The position numbers were made by a program, and so were the translations under genes. A stretch of DNA of 33,355 bases from Flavobacteriaceae bacterium (lineage in GTDB: Bacteria > Bacteroidota > Bacteroidia > Flavobacteriales > Flavobacteriaceae), in contig CANGTL010000031.1 of NCBI GenBank assembly GCA_947456815.1, forward strand, positions 1-33,355. The letters are read 5' to 3'. The notes beneath the pieces are model-generated. The model had not been told where the DNA came from. It searched no databases and was given only the letters and a program-made list of their open reading frames with translations. Positions 7,591 to 14,825 of the stretch are shown here, one piece after another. Positions within the stretch are counted from its first letter, which is position 1; each line of letters opens with the position of its first letter.

Positions 7591-7626
7591 TTGGTTGTCG
7601 GTTGTCGGTTGTCAGTTGTCGGTTGG
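7591..7626. repeat. GTTGTCGG array touching a start codon
   Basis: About four GTTGTCGG/GTTGTCAG units begin one base after the hydratase ATG (minus strand), so the message reads CAACCGACAACTGACAACC just before the start. No Shine-Dalgarno-like sequence is visible there. Confidence 0.75.
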
Positions 7627-7672
7627 TGCCGATAAAGTTCAACCTTTATTTACTGTTTATAATTTGTCCTAT

Positions 7673-7757
7673 GCCCTAGCCCCGATAGTAGCGGAAATCC
7701 TTTTGTTTTTTTCTTTAAAAAAATAAAAGATTGCAACGAATAGCGGGAAATAGCTTC
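7673..7757 (+). ncRNA. AGCCCCG-type structured element, copy A
   Basis: Begins CCCTAGCCCCGATAGTAGCGG, AAATCC, then a long A/T inner helix (CTTTTGTTTTTT against AAAAAAATAAAAG), then AGATTGCAACGAATAGCGGG and AAATAGCTTC. It is antisense to the surrounding operon. Bases 7612-7672 upstream are clearly related to those before copy B (GTTGG..CCGA....TTCAACC.TTATT...TGTTT.TAATTT..CCTA), so a longer unit was copied. Confidence 0.55.
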
Positions 7758-7771
7758 TAATAATATATTTT

Positions 7772-7809
7772 GCCACGAATTCACAAATTAATATTCGTGA
7801 ATTCGTGGC
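7772..7809. repeat. GCCACGAAT...ATTCGTGGC inverted repeat, copy 2
   Basis: Arms 7772-7788 and 7793-7809 match in 16 of 17 positions. Arm sequence is shared with 3435-3479 although the loop is shorter. It lies 8 bp beyond the stop codon of paaZ, where it could terminate transcription or protect the message end. Confidence 0.75.
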
Positions 7810-7817
7810 TATTTCTT

Positions 7818-10313
7818 TTATAAAATTCCAAATTGCTCAAAATGATGGTTCAAATGTTTTCGTTCTAACAGATACCATTCGTAGCGATTCATTTCGCCGA
7901 AAACCGCATTTTTTAATAGGCACTCTGGATTTTCTTTGTGATGGGCGATATAGTCCAATCTGGCTTCGAGCATTTTCTGTTTGGCGGTGTTTAAATCTGC
8001 ATGATTCAGTGTATTAATTTTTGCTTTTTCTGCTAAAGGAAAATCAAAATTCTGGGGCATTTTTGTATAATCATAAAGCGTGTTGTGTACTTTATCTAGA
8101 ATCTTTTCGGGCGTTGAGATTTCGAAATCTTGAATTTCTCCAGATGCAATTCTGTATCCATATTCCAAATGCTCGACCATACCTTGTGCGGACAAATTCC
8201 CCCATTTTGGCTGAGAATCTTCGGTCAGTTTGTGCAAACATTCCTCAATTTTTGCTTCGGTCATTTCGACAAAAACTTCTTGTTTTTTCTGCACCATCGT
8301 TAGGATTGTTGCCACGGCTACCAATTCGTCTTCGACATCGAAAACCTCAACAAACCATTTGACAATACCGCTTGGATGTTCAGCAGACGCAACATCGCGA
8401 TCTACTTTTTGTTTGCAAGTCAAACGCACATACACTGTATCGTTGTGATAAATCGGGCGCAAGAATCGACATTCTTCTAAACCGTAATTCGCAGCCACTG
8501 GACCTTTGTTCGGATAGACAAACAAACCTGCAGCGGCGGCTAAAATGAAGTAACCGTGGGCTGTTCGTTTTTTGAAAATACTTCCGTCCAATGATGTGAT
8601 ATCGGTATGGGCATAGAAATGATCCCAAGTCAGATTCGCAAAATTGATAATATCGGTGTCGGTTACAGTTCTGTTGTGTGTCCGCAACGACATGCCCGGT
8701 TGGATATCTTCCCAATGGTATTGGAAAGGATGTTGCGTAATTTCTTTGTATTTGGAGTTGGGTTGATAGATTCCCGTGATTTCTGTTAATGTGGTCGGTG
8801 ATCCTTGCACTGCGCAACGTTGCATATAATGTTTGATCCCACGAACACCGCCCATTTCTTCTCCACCGCCGGCGCGACCTGGACCACCGTGAACCAATAA
8901 CGGCAATGGTGAACCGTGTCCTGTGCTTTGTTTGGCGTTTTCGCGATTAAGCACTAAAATCCTTCCGTGATGCGAGGCAGCGTTGATCACGTAATCCTTC
9001 GCGATTTCATCGTTATTAGTTACGATAGAAGACACGAGCGAACCTTTTCCCATTTGGGCAAGTTCTACTGCTTCGTCTATGGTTTTGTACGGCATTAGGG
9101 TGGAAACTGGTCCAAATGCTTCTATTTCGTGAACAGCAGTATTTTGGAATGGTTGGTCTTCTCGAAGTACAATTGGACTTACAAATGCGCCTTTTTCGCT
9201 AGCGCCAATGAGATTGATTTTTTCCAAATCGCCGTAAACCAATTTTGCGGACTTTGACAATTCGCCAATTCTATTTTTTAAAACTTCCACTTGATCTTTG
9301 CTGACCAAGGCGCCCATACGAACTTCTTTCAATCTTGGATCACCGATGGTGACTTTATCTAGTGCTTTTCCGAGCGCCGTTTGAACCTCATCCATGAGAT
9401 TTTCTGGAACAATCATACGTCTGATGGCGGTACATTTTTGACCACACTTTACGGTGATTTCGCTTCTCGCTTGATTGATGAACAAGTCGAATTCTGGTGT
9501 TCCTGGAACGGCATCTGCTCCTAAAATAGAGGCATTTAAGGAATCGGCTTCCATGGTAAAAGGAACTGCTTCTTGAATAATTCTAGGATGGGATTTTAGC
9601 AAACGTCCTGTGGATGCTGAGCCTGTAAACGTAATGACGTCTTGGCTTTCAACCGTGTCGAATATATTTTTGGCAGTACCGCAAATTAGTTGCAATGCGC
9701 CTTCGGGTAATAGTTTGGAAGCGATTATTTCCCTTACAACAGCTTCTGTTAGATAAGCAGTAGTTGGTGCTGGTAAAACAACAGCTGGCATGCCTGCCAT
9801 CCAATTGACAGCGCACTTTTCGAGCATTCCCCAAATCGGAAAATTGAATGCATTGATGTGGATCGCCACGCCTTTTTTTGGCACCAAAATATGATGCGCC
9901 ATAAAGCGACCTCCTTTGGATAAGTCGATTGGATCTCCTTCTACGTGGTAAGGTTGATTGGGGAATAATTTTCGGAGCGACGCATTTGCGAATAGATTTC
10001 CGAATCCACCTTCGATGTCGATCCAGCTATCTACGCGGGTTGCACCAGTTCGGTAACTCAATTCGTAGAATTGCTCTTTGCGTTTGGTCAAATACATCGC
10101 CAAACTTTTGATCATATTTCCCCTTTCTTGGAAGGTCATCTTGCGTAATTGCTGTCCGCCTGTTGTTCTTCCGTAATGTAAAATGGCGGGGATATCTAAT
10201 CCTTCAACAGATGTTTCTGCGATGAATTCTCCTGTAACTGCATCGTAAGAAGGTTTTCCTTCTCCTGTTGCTGTGGTCCATTTTCCTAGTACGTAATGTT
10301 GTGTTTTATTCAT
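7818..10313 (-). CDS. paaZ: PaaZ: oxepin-CoA hydrolase / semialdehyde dehydrogenase, with extra C-terminal domain
   Basis: 831 residues from the ATG at 10313 (MNKTQHYVLGKW). The N-terminal aldehyde dehydrogenase domain (about 1-500) has catalytic Glu255 (PFTMEADSLN) and Cys294 (CGQKCTAIRR); the C-terminal MaoC-type hydratase domain (about 530-675) has DHFYAH with Asp564 and His569. All match E. coli PaaZ. The enzyme hydrolyses oxepin-CoA to open the ring and oxidises the resulting aldehyde with NADP+. The protein is about 150 residues longer than E. coli PaaZ (681). The extra part (about 676-831) contains PKWGNLSAQGMVEHLEYGYRIASG and ends GEMNRYEWYLLERKHLNHHFEQFG, which looks like a DUF1569/DinB-like helical bundle; this is my recognition, not a search. 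A reading from 10358 adds only translated repeat (QPTTNNRQRTT) and was rejected. Confidence 0.93.
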   Translation of the reverse strand: MNKTQHYVLGKWTTATGEGKPSYDAVTGEFIAETSVEGLDIPAILHYGRTTGGQQLRKMTFQERGNMIKSLAMYLTKRKEQFYELSYRTGATRVDSWIDIEGGFGNLFANASLRKLFPNQPYHVEGDPIDLSKGGRFMAHHILVPKKGVAIHINAFNFPIWGMLEKCAVNWMAGMPAVVLPAPTTAYLTEAVVREIIASKLLPEGALQLICGTAKNIFDTVESQDVITFTGSASTGRLLKSHPRIIQEAVPFTMEADSLNASILGADAVPGTPEFDLFINQARSEITVKCGQKCTAIRRMIVPENLMDEVQTALGKALDKVTIGDPRLKEVRMGALVSKDQVEVLKNRIGELSKSAKLVYGDLEKINLIGASEKGAFVSPIVLREDQPFQNTAVHEIEAFGPVSTLMPYKTIDEAVELAQMGKGSLVSSIVTNNDEIAKDYVINAASHHGRILVLNRENAKQSTGHGSPLPLLVHGGPGRAGGGEEMGGVRGIKHYMQRCAVQGSPTTLTEITGIYQPNSKYKEITQHPFQYHWEDIQPGMSLRTHNRTVTDTDIINFANLTWDHFYAHTDITSLDGSIFKKRTAHGYFILAAAAGLFVYPNKGPVAANYGLEECRFLRPIYHNDTVYVRLTCKQKVDRDVASAEHPSGIVKWFVEVFDVEDELVAVATILTMVQKKQEVFVEMTEAKIEECLHKLTEDSQPKWGNLSAQGMVEHLEYGYRIASGEIQDFEISTPEKILDKVHNTLYDYTKMPQNFDFPLAEKAKINTLNHADLNTAKQKMLEARLDYIAHHKENPECLLKNAVFGEMNRYEWYLLERKHLNHHFEQFGIL

Positions 10314-10345
10314 GGTTGTTCGTTGTCGGTTGTTGGTTGTCGGTT
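10314..10345. repeat. GTTGTCGG array touching the paaZ start codon
   Basis: GTTGTTCGTTGTCGGTTGTTGG and on, starting one base past the paaZ ATG. It keeps an open frame into paaZ, so translation could in principle start within it, but the encoded QPTTNNRQRTT is plainly repeat-derived. Confidence 0.75.
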
Positions 10346-10394
10346 GGCTCCGAGACACTTCAACCCTTATTCTTTGTTTCTAATTTACCTAAAA

Positions 10395-10508
10395 CCCTAG
10401 CCCTGATAGTAGTGGAAATCCTTTTTTGTTTTACGGAAAGCCCCTCGACTGCGCTCGGGGTGACAAAAAACAAAAAAGATTGCAACGTATAGCAGGTTCC
10501 CGGCTCTT
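10395..10508 (+). ncRNA. AGCCCCG-type structured element, copy B, with a nested repeat in its loop
   Basis: Begins CCCTAGCCCTGATAGTAGTGG, AAATCC, then inner helix CTTTTTTGTTTT paired with AAAACAAAAAAG, then AGATTGCAACGTATAGCAGG. The loop between the helix arms carries the separate palindromic repeat CCCCTCGACTGCGCTCGGGG (10441-10460). The nested insertion leaves the inner helix intact. The 5' flank is related to that of copy A. Confidence 0.55.
10441..10464. repeat. CCCCTCGACTGCGCTCGGGGTGAC repeat, copy 1
   Basis: Self-complementary outer arms CCCC/GGGG around TCGACTGCGCTC. An identical 24-bp word is at 12277-12300 and a variant at 18211-18233. Confidence 0.8.
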
Positions 10509-10518
10509 AATTCCAAAA

Positions 10519-10564
10519 ATTATCAATTATCAATTATCAATTATCAATTATCAATTATCAATTA
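10519..10564. repeat. Seven-base tandem repeat (ATTATCA, about 6.6 copies)
   Basis: Six perfect ATTATCA units (10519-10560) and a partial seventh lie 3 bp beyond the paaJ stop codon. The perfect units suggest recent slippage, so copy number may vary among isolates. Confidence 0.9.
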
Positions 10565-10567
10565 AAA

Positions 10568-11770
10568 CTAAACTCTTTCTATAATCGCAGCGTACCCTTG
10601 ACCAACGCCAATACACATCGTGATTAAGGCGTATCTTTTTCCTGTCAATTGTAATTCTATGGCTGCTGAATAGGCGATTCTAGCACCAGTCATTCCTAAT
10701 GGATGTCCGATTGCGATGGCGCCACCGTTGGGATTAATTCTCGGGTCATTGTCTTTTAAACCTAAGGCACGAATGCAGGCGATACTTTGCGCTGCGAATG
10801 CTTCGTTGAGTTCAATGATGTCGATTTGATCTAAAGTCAATCCTGCTTTTGCTAAAGCTTTATGCGTGGCTTCTACAGGTCCGATTCCCATGATGCGTGG
10901 CTCTACTCCTACTACTGCTGAACTTACGATTCGTGCGAGTGGTTTGAGATTGTATTTTGAAACCGCTTCTTCAGAGGCAATGATGATAGCCGCTGCACCA
11001 TCATTTAAGCCAGACGCATTTCCGGCTGTAACGCTTCCGTCTTTTCTAAAGGCAGGTCGCAATTTGGATAAGCCTTCGATGGAAGTATTTGGTTTTATAA
11101 ATTCATCTTGAGCAAATACAACTGAATCTCCTTTTCGTTGTGGAATAGCAACTATTACAATTTCTTTTGCCAAACGTCCGGATTGTTGGGAAGCGGTTGC
11201 TTTCTGTTGACTATGTAAGGCAAAAGCATCTTGATCTTCACGTGAAATATTGTATTTATCTACTAAATTTTCGGCGGTTTCTCCCATAGCGTCCGTTCCG
11301 TACATTTCATGTAATTTCGGATTGATAAATCGCCATCCGAAACTGGAATCGTACATTTTTGAATCGGTTCCATATGCGGCTGACGGTTTGGATACGACTA
11401 ATGGTCCACGGGTCATGTTTTCAACGCCTCCAGCTATGAATAGATGTCCATCGCCAGCTTTAATCGCACGATTAGCGTGAATCACCGCCGACAAACCCGA
11501 ACTGCACAAACGGTTGACGGTTTCTCCTGGAACTGTGTATGGCAATCCTGCCAATAGCAATGACATACGAGCCACATTTCTATTGTCTTCGCCGGCTTGG
11601 TTCGCACAACCTAAAATGACATCGTCATAGGCATCTTTGGGAATATTTGGATTATTTTCTACTACGGTTTTGATCACCAAAGCGCCTAAATCGTCTGGTC
11701 TAACAGCGGCTAGGGTTCCTTGGTAACTTCCGATTGGAGTTCGCACTCCGTCTATGATGTATGCTTCCAT
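10568..11770 (-). CDS. paaJ: 3-oxoadipyl-CoA / 3-oxo-5,6-dehydrosuberyl-CoA thiolase
   Basis: 400-residue degradative thiolase. It acts twice in the pathway, cleaving 3-oxo-5,6-dehydrosuberyl-CoA to 2,3-dehydroadipyl-CoA plus acetyl-CoA, and 3-oxoadipyl-CoA to succinyl-CoA plus acetyl-CoA. Catalytic residues are all present: nucleophilic Cys89 (ETVNRLCSSG), His356 (AIAIGHPLG) and Cys386 (TMCIGVGQG). The AGGVENMTRGPLVVSKP and NASGLNDGAAA segments are typical of the PaaJ/PcaF group. Length and ATG fit. It lies 86 bp after paaI and 254 bp before paaZ, both gaps holding repeats. PcaF for the beta-ketoadipate pathway is the same chemistry; the neighbours decide for PaaJ. Confidence 0.93.
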   Translation of the reverse strand: MEAYIIDGVRTPIGSYQGTLAAVRPDDLGALVIKTVVENNPNIPKDAYDDVILGCANQAGEDNRNVARMSLLLAGLPYTVPGETVNRLCSSGLSAVIHANRAIKAGDGHLFIAGGVENMTRGPLVVSKPSAAYGTDSKMYDSSFGWRFINPKLHEMYGTDAMGETAENLVDKYNISREDQDAFALHSQQKATASQQSGRLAKEIVIVAIPQRKGDSVVFAQDEFIKPNTSIEGLSKLRPAFRKDGSVTAGNASGLNDGAAAIIIASEEAVSKYNLKPLARIVSSAVVGVEPRIMGIGPVEATHKALAKAGLTLDQIDIIELNEAFAAQSIACIRALGLKDNDPRINPNGGAIAIGHPLGMTGARIAYSAAIELQLTGKRYALITMCIGVGQGYAAIIERV

Positions 11771-11794
11771 AAATATTTAAATTCCAAACGTTTG

Positions 11795-11836
11795 AAATTC
11801 CAAATTCCAAAATTCTGAAATTGGAATTTGGAATTT
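11795..11836. repeat. Perfect 16-bp inverted repeat between paaI and paaJ
   Basis: AAATTCCAAATTCCAA (11795-11810) is the exact reverse complement of 11821-11836, separated by a 10-base loop. It would form a stable hairpin in the message just upstream of paaJ. There is no T-run after it on the minus strand, so it is more a processing or stability element or a dispersed repeat than a terminator. Confidence 0.8.
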
Positions 11837-11856
11837 GGAGTTTTGAATTTGATTTT

Positions 11857-12264
11857 TTATTCTTCCCAGTCTTTACTGGTTCTATAAGCAACACCTTTGA
11901 AAAGTGCTACCAATGTGTTTTCTTTTTTGACTTCAATGATATAAAATCCGACTTTGTTTTTGATGCTTTCAAGCGTTGCGTTGGCCGTAATGTAATCGCC
12001 TTCTTCCAAAGCTTCGATATGATTGATGGAAGTCTCTATTGAAACCGCATATCTTCCGTTCGTATTCACTGAAAAACCAAAGGCAGTATCCGCTAATGAA
12101 TAGGTTATTCCACCATGCGCTTTTGCCATACTGTTGAGCATGTCTTTACGAATGGTCATGCCTAGTTTGCAGCGTCCGATTTCACATTCGAGTATTTCGA
12201 TGCCAAGCCATTGACTGAACGGATCGAGAGAAAGCATTTTGTATGGGATTTTTGTTCCTATCAT
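11857..12264 (-). CDS. paaI: PaaI hotdog thioesterase
   Basis: 135 residues, a single hotdog domain. The signature NSMAKAHGGITYSLADTAFGFSVN (about 44-67) contains the catalytic Asp59 and the conserved HGG of PaaI. PaaI hydrolyses CoA esters of ring-1,2-epoxide and hydroxylated phenylacetates and is thought to rescue CoA when intermediates build up. The start could also be the internal ATG at residue 10, but the chosen ATG gives the usual family length. It is 43 bp after paaH, with the CCCCTCGACTGCGCTCGGGG repeat in the gap. Confidence 0.9.
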   Translation of the reverse strand: MIGTKIPYKMLSLDPFSQWLGIEILECEIGRCKLGMTIRKDMLNSMAKAHGGITYSLADTAFGFSVNTNGRYAVSIETSINHIEALEEGDYITANATLESIKNKVGFYIIEVKKENTLVALFKGVAYRTSKDWEE

Positions 12265-12276
12265 ATTTAAAAAAAG

Positions 12277-12300
12277 CCCCTCGACTGCGCTCGGGGTGAC
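12277..12300. repeat. CCCCTCGACTGCGCTCGGGGTGAC repeat, copy 2
   Basis: Identical to 10441-10464 and preceded by the same A-rich AAG context. It fills most of the 43-bp paaH-paaI gap. Confidence 0.8.
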
Positions 12301-12307
12301 AACTGAA

Positions 12308-13459
12308 TTAATAAAATGTTTTGTTTTCTCGCTTCATTCTGCGTAAAATCGCACTGCATCTGTAGCGATCTTCATGGTATTCGTTATACAAATCGTCTAG
12401 TTTTTGAACGCACCAATCGATTCCTTTTTCATCTGCCCATGCTAACAAACCTTTTGGGTAATTGACACCTTTCGTCATTGCGTTGTCTATGTCTTGGGCG
12501 GATGCTATATTTAAAAACATGGCTTCGGCGGCTTCATTGATGAGCATGACCAAGATTCTTTCGAAAATGGTTTGTGATAAGTTAGCATCTATGGTAGGCT
12601 CAGCTGTTACTGTATTTTGATAATCGTAGAATCCTTTTCCTGATTTTTTCCCCAAATATCCGGCTTCTGTTAGGCGTTTTTGCGTAAAAGACGGCTTGTA
12701 TCTCGGATCAAAATAAAACGCAGTAAATATAGATTCCGTCACGGCATAATTCACATCATTGCCTATGAAATCCATTAACTCAAATGGTCCCATTCTGAAT
12801 CCACCTAAAGTTCTCATTGCTGAGTCGATAGTGACAAAATCAGCCATTCCTTCTTCATAGATGCGAAGTGCTTCGCTATAAAAAGGTCTGGCAACTCGAT
12901 TGACAATAAACCCTGGCGTATCTTTCGCCACAGCGACTATTTTCTTCCAATCGGAGATTATTTGCGTTGTTTTTTCTAAAACTTCAGTACTTGTTTGAAC
13001 GGCTGGAATTACTTCTACCAATTGCATTAATGGCGCTGGATTGAAGAAATGAATTCCGATAACACGTGCAGGTTTTAGACAAGATGCTGCAATAGAGGCT
13101 ATTGAAAGTGAGGATGTATTAGATGCTAAAATAGTATCTGGAGCTACATAGTTTTCTAAATCTGAAAAAAGTTTGCGTTTGACATCGATATTTTCTACGA
13201 TGGCTTCAATAACTAAATCTGAATGAGACAAATCTTTCAGTGCATCGACATATGAAATATTAGAACTAATTCTTTTTTTTCCAGCAATATCAATTTTACC
13301 TTTTTCGACCAAATTAGATAATGTTTTATCGAGGTTGGATTTGCTTTTGTTCAGTGCCTCTTTATTAGTGTCATACAAATTAACTTTACAACCTGAAGTT
13401 GCCGCCACTTGTGCAATGCCACTGCCCATTGTTCCGGATCCGATTACGCCTACTATCAT
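12308..13459 (-). CDS. paaH: 3-hydroxyacyl-CoA dehydrogenase
   Basis: 383 residues. The N-terminal Rossmann domain opens with VGVIGSGTMGSGIAQ (GxGxxG at 7-12), and the catalytic His137 lies in VIGIHFFNPAPLMQLVEVI. The 3HCDH C-terminal domains follow: DTPGFIVNRVARPFYSEALR, GPFELMDFIGNDVNYAV, then a second helical domain from about 295 (TIFERILVMLINEAAEAM). In the pathway it oxidises 3-hydroxyadipyl-CoA to 3-oxoadipyl-CoA with NAD+. One base separates its ATG from the paaG stop, so the two are translationally linked. At 383 residues it is shorter than E. coli PaaH (475) but contains both domains. A fatty-acid dehydrogenase is the alternative, excluded only by context. Confidence 0.9.
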   Translation of the reverse strand: MIVGVIGSGTMGSGIAQVAATSGCKVNLYDTNKEALNKSKSNLDKTLSNLVEKGKIDIAGKKRISSNISYVDALKDLSHSDLVIEAIVENIDVKRKLFSDLENYVAPDTILASNTSSLSIASIAASCLKPARVIGIHFFNPAPLMQLVEVIPAVQTSTEVLEKTTQIISDWKKIVAVAKDTPGFIVNRVARPFYSEALRIYEEGMADFVTIDSAMRTLGGFRMGPFELMDFIGNDVNYAVTESIFTAFYFDPRYKPSFTQKRLTEAGYLGKKSGKGFYDYQNTVTAEPTIDANLSQTIFERILVMLINEAAEAMFLNIASAQDIDNAMTKGVNYPKGLLAWADEKGIDWCVQKLDDLYNEYHEDRYRCSAILRRMKRENKTFY

Positions 13460-13460
13460 A

Positions 13461-14246
13461 TTAGTTCCCTTTAAATTCAGGTGTTCTTTTTTCCATAAAA
13501 GCAGCTACACCTTCTTTATAATCGTTGGATGAACTGGCTTCAATTTGCAAATCGCTTTCTAACGCCAATTGCTGTTCTAAAGAATTCGCCATCGATTGAT
13601 TTAGTAATCTTTTGGTCAAACCTAGCGCTTTGGTTGGCATTGCCGCAAGAGTATCTGCCAGTATTTTGACATCATCCAAAAAGAAAGCCGTCGGGAAAAT
13701 TTTATAAACCAAACCCATGCTCATTGCTTCCTCAGAAGTCACTTTATCGCCTAACATCATTAAGGCTGTAGCTTTCTGGATTCCGACAATTCGCGGTAAG
13801 AAAAAAGTTCCGCCACTATCTGGTATCAAGCCAATTTTGCTGAAGGCTTGAATGAAAGAGGTATGCTCAGTCGCGACAACAATATCACATGCTAACGCGA
13901 TATTCGCGCCAGCACCAGCTGCCACGCCATTGACGGCGGCAACAATTGGTTTTTCTATCGTTCGTATTTTTTGAATAATAGGATTGTAATGTTCTTCGAG
14001 AATTTTTCTAAAACCTGGATTAAGTTCCGGATCTGTAACTTCTTTTAAGTCTTGGCCAGCGCAAAAAGCTTTTCCGCTGCCGGTAATCACAATGGCACGA
14101 ATAGCAGCATCTGCAGCACAAGAATCTAAAGTGTCTTGTAATGCCAAAGCCATTTCTCGATTGAAACTGTTGAAAACCTCTGGTCTGTTGAGCGTAATAA
14201 ACGCGACTTGGTTTTCAATCTTGAATAAAATTGAATTATTGCTCAT
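13461..14246 (-). CDS. paaG: PaaG: 1,2-epoxyphenylacetyl-CoA isomerase
   Basis: 261 residues from the ATG at 14246 (MSNNSILFKIENQV); the reading from 14264 begins with GTG and adds six residues only. The match to E. coli PaaG is strong along the whole chain: NRPEVFNSFNREM, GKAFCAGQDLKEV, VNGVAAGAGANIALACDIV, QAFSKIGLIPDSGGTFFLPR and the tail DYKEGVAAFMEKRTPEFKG. Asp143 in LIPDSGG corresponds to the PaaG catalytic aspartate. It isomerises the ring epoxide to oxepin-CoA and shifts the double bond of 2,3-dehydroadipyl-type intermediates. It sits between paaD and paaH with one base to paaH. Confidence 0.93.
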   Translation of the reverse strand: MSNNSILFKIENQVAFITLNRPEVFNSFNREMALALQDTLDSCAADAAIRAIVITGSGKAFCAGQDLKEVTDPELNPGFRKILEEHYNPIIQKIRTIEKPIVAAVNGVAAGAGANIALACDIVVATEHTSFIQAFSKIGLIPDSGGTFFLPRIVGIQKATALMMLGDKVTSEEAMSMGLVYKIFPTAFFLDDVKILADTLAAMPTKALGLTKRLLNQSMANSLEQQLALESDLQIEASSSNDYKEGVAAFMEKRTPEFKGN

Positions 14247-14277
14247 ACCTATTTTATTTCGCACTGCTCGTGCAGTT

Positions 14278-14778
14278 TTATTTTAAACATTTAAAATAGT
14301 CAAATGGCTCGTGACAGTCTTCGCATTGAAAAAAAGCTTTGCAGGCTGTTGATCCAAATTGACTAATTAGCTTCGTATTTGTCGAACCACATTGTGGACA
14401 TTTGACTAATTTCTTATTTCCTAATAACGCTTCTTTGTCTGCTTCTGCATCTAAAGGAGCCGCAATTCCGTACTTTTCCAAAGCTAGCCTTCCTTTAGGC
14501 GTGATCCAGTCGGTAGTCCAAGCTGGCGCTAAAACCAATTCCACCTTAGCTTCTAATCCCGCTTTTTGAAATGCACTTTTGATATCGTCGCCGATTACAT
14601 CCATCGCTGGACAACCACTATATGTGGGCGTTATAACAACTTCGACAATTCCATTGACGATGGTTGCAGCGCGCACTACGCCCATTTCCATAATCGACAA
14701 GACTGGAATTTCTGGATCCGAAACCGAATCTAGAATTTCGATTAATTTATTGTCGATATGTTGGAGTTGTTCTGGCAT
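14278..14778 (-). CDS. paaD: PaaD: DUF59/zinc-ribbon assembly factor of the phenylacetyl-CoA epoxidase
   Basis: 166 residues. The N-terminal MIP18/DUF59 domain (about 1-100) has DPEIPVLSIMEMGVV and TPTYSGCPAMDVIGDDI. The C-terminal ribbon (127-164) has Cys127, Cys130, Cys146, Cys152, Cys155 and Cys164, with GSTACKAFFQCEDCHEPFDYFKC nearly as in E. coli PaaD. PaaD is required for epoxidase activity in vivo and is thought to help mature its iron-sulphur or diiron centres. It is 47 bp after paaC; that gap holds a GCAAAGACGCAAAGGCGCAAAG repeat. Confidence 0.93.
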   Translation of the reverse strand: MPEQLQHIDNKLIEILDSVSDPEIPVLSIMEMGVVRAATIVNGIVEVVITPTYSGCPAMDVIGDDIKSAFQKAGLEAKVELVLAPAWTTDWITPKGRLALEKYGIAAPLDAEADKEALLGNKKLVKCPQCGSTNTKLISQFGSTACKAFFQCEDCHEPFDYFKCLK

Positions 14779-14783
14779 TTATT

Positions 14784-14810
14784 GCTCGCAAAGACGCAAA
14801 GGCGCAAAGC
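14784..14810. repeat. GCAAAGACGCAAAGGCGCAAAG repeat
   Basis: Three imperfect GCAAAG units six or seven bases apart in the short paaC-paaD gap. This is a different family from the other gap repeats in the run. Confidence 0.6.
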
Positions 14811-14825
14811 ATTTTGATTATTATA

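Noticed and set aside
7591..7626. Possible CRISPR array
   Set aside because: Units are 7-8 bp with no spacers and the arrays are dispersed; no cas gene is near.
8380..8817. 145-residue reading frame on the minus strand within paaZ
   Set aside because: It lies in another frame of a firmly identified gene, has odd composition rich in Arg, Ser and Cys, and no start context.
10314..10358. Extension of PaaZ by 15 residues (start at 10358)
   Set aside because: The added residues are pure translation of the GTTGTCGG array, the start codon is not part of family alignments, and ATG at 10313 gives the standard MNKTQHYVLGKW opening.
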